NCBI GenBank assembly: GCA_963422465.1
Contig: OY730172.1
Span: 3,410,001-3,474,000 of the forward strand
DNA from: Lichina pygmaea
Lineage: Eukaryota; Ascomycota; Lichinomycetes; Lichinales; Lichinaceae
Direction: 5' to 3'
Length of the DNA: 64,000 nucleotides
Part shown: one piece after another, positions 62,823 to 64,000 of the stretch
Numbering within the stretch: the first letter of the stretch is position 1
Layout: each line of letters starts with the position of its first letter
Notes under the pieces: generated by a model
Database searches by the model: none
The model's input: the letters and a program-made list of their open reading frames with translations, nothing else
Told to the model about the DNA's origin: nothing
Position numbers and translations under genes: made by a program

Positions 62823-64000
62823 CTTGAGAGCAGACATGACAATCCCTGATATACTGCTGTATGATGTTCACTATCTTTGGCTAATAGTACTAACAAGACA
62901 GAAGATTGTAGGTCTTGGCAATCCTAGTGTAGCCAGCTATTGCTTGGTCATGGACTTCTTGGAACAGACGTAGACATAGCTTATTGTTCTCAGGGATCCA
63001 GAGTCAGTTCTTGTAGAAGAGATAGTTATTTTCCAAGCTGCAGTCTGAGAGAGACACTTCTTGACTGTACCTGACACTATCCCTTAGCATCTGTGACACT
63101 GTTACCACTGGATCACCTTCAGCAAGGTTGTCATAGGTAGCTTGGATGATGTCTGAAAAAGGTGTAGCATCAGGTTTAGTGTTAACTGGTGCAGCTTCTG
63201 AACATCTCAGGATCTAGATGGGCTTGACTTGAACCTCTGAACATGCAAGATTCTTGGGCTTGAGGATAACTTACTCCATGAAGTCTTGACAGGGATCACT
63301 GTCTGACAGGAGGTCTTGAGAACATCAAGTGAGAGTGTCAGCCTTGCACTGACTGTCTGGATAGTAGCTGATCTTGAAATTGAAGTGTGACAAGAACTCA
63401 CTCCAACAGGCTTGACAGCAGGAAAAGTACTTTGACAACATGAAGTACTCTAAGTTCTTATGATCAGAGATCACCTTGACAGGTTCTGGAGATCCTTCAA
63501 GCTCTGCTCACCACTCTTCAAAAGCACAGACAATTGCCAGCAACTCTTTGTCGTAGATCTTGTAGTTGCATTCTGCCGGCAAGTGGTGGTGTGACAAGAA
63601 GGCAACAGAGTGTAGAACTCCTTCATAGTCTGGCTGTGACAGGACAGCACCAGAGATGTAGTCAGAAGTGTCAGTCTCAACAACACACTCCTTCTGCAGA
63701 TCAAAGTGCTGCAGGATAGGTGCAGTACTCAACACCTTCTTGATACTTTCAAACAAGCACTGCTCTGGGGTTTCCCACTTGAAGGCAACATTCTTCTTAG
63801 TCAGAGCTGTGAGTGGGGATGCAAGCTTGGCAAAATCTTTGATGAACTGGTGGTAGAAGTTTGCAAAGATAATAAAGCTCTGCACTTCCTTGAGACTGGC
63901 AGGAGGCTTCCACTCCTTGATGGTGTCAGTCTTGGCTGGGTCCATGCTCACAGATCTGGGTCAGCTGTCTTCAGTGGCAGACTGAATGATAAGACCAAGG
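62823..64000 (-). pseudogene. D pol: RNase H and linker to integrase (fossil)
   Basis: 63508-63951 reads SLKEVQSFIIFANFYHQFIK, LTALTKKN, ETDTSDYISGAVLSQ and DKELLAIVCAFEEW, i.e. the RT end and RNase H of a Ty3/Gypsy element. The stretch 62823-63450 is the decayed connection and start of the integrase zinc finger. Continues off the right edge. Broken. Confidence 0.78.

Larger units (their letters stand above)
48458..64000 (-). mobile_element. Chromovirus D (older Ty3/Gypsy element), split by C
   Basis: Own sequence is 48458-49915 and 62823-64000, on the minus strand. It continues past the right edge. C interrupts it at the zinc-finger part of integrase with TSD CTTTG. Visible parts: RT end/RNase H (63508-63951), integrase core (49472-49860), chromodomain (48890-48960), polypurine tract. 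Only about 150 bp separate the chromodomain from the LTR, so it has no room for the antisense frame seen in A, B and C. Broken in many places. Confidence 0.8.

Noticed and set aside
1-64000. Envelope-like genes, Polinton parts or a host gene
   Set aside because: No signal peptide plus membrane protein downstream of any pol, no major capsid or ATPase genes, and no frame free of element sequence.

Overview
The window looks like a repeat-packed, gene-poor island from a filamentous fungus, most likely an ascomycete. This is an inference from the element families: Tad-type LINEs and Ty3/Gypsy chromoviruses. I found no convincing host gene. Almost every base belongs to a transposable element, and most lie inside one another. 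Terminal repeats and target-site duplications (TSDs) read directly from the sequence let the nesting be resolved base by base.

Five kinds of element are present. (1) Chromovirus family A: A0 1-1221, A1 31852-38339, A2 ending at 29319, A3 50609-57187. (2) Family B: B1 2023-13641, B2 16398-23138, B3 30504-46179. B shares gag, pol and the promoter-proximal LTR half with A but has a different U3 and a diverged 3' cassette. (3) Chromovirus C (49921-62817) and the older chromovirus D (48458-49920 and 62818-64000). (4) A Tad-like LINE in five copies: L0 1275-15462, L1 2732-8025 full length, L2 14667-15113, L3 15498-48457, L4 31788-39419. (5) A tRNA-derived SINE at 42282-42715 whose tail matches the LINE 3' end.

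Layout: A0 occupies the left edge. L0 follows, split by B1 (TSD AAAAG), which is itself split by L1 (12-bp TSD). L0 is also split by L2 (14-bp TSD). L3 then runs from 15498 to about 48457. It is split by the A2/B2 compound (TSD CTCCA) and by B3 (TSD GAGCT). B3 in turn holds L4 and the SINE (12-bp TSD), and L4 holds A1 (TSD CAGAT). On the right, D is split by C (TSD CTTTG), and C is split by A3 (TSD ACAGA). One path (D-like LTR, L3, B3, L4, A1) is five layers deep. Copies differ mainly by transitions. All LTR elements are broken; A1 and A3 are the youngest-looking. L1 has an intact ORF1, and its ORF2 differs from a readable frame by one base.

The most interesting biology is in the chromoviruses. 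Between the end of pol and the 3' LTR lies an antisense reading frame for a Cys-rich, probably zinc-binding and coiled-coil protein. It is preserved in families A and B, and C has a similar one. In A and B it starts about 75-80 bp downstream of an antisense TATA box in the U3. This frame and its U3 look like a unit that differs between A and B while the rest of the element is nearly the same. Gag carries three W-x2-C-x4-C-x2-H modules after its zinc knuckle. The primer-binding sites match the predicted 5' end of the element's own RNA (self-priming, as in Tf1). Gag and Pol are related by a -1 frame change.
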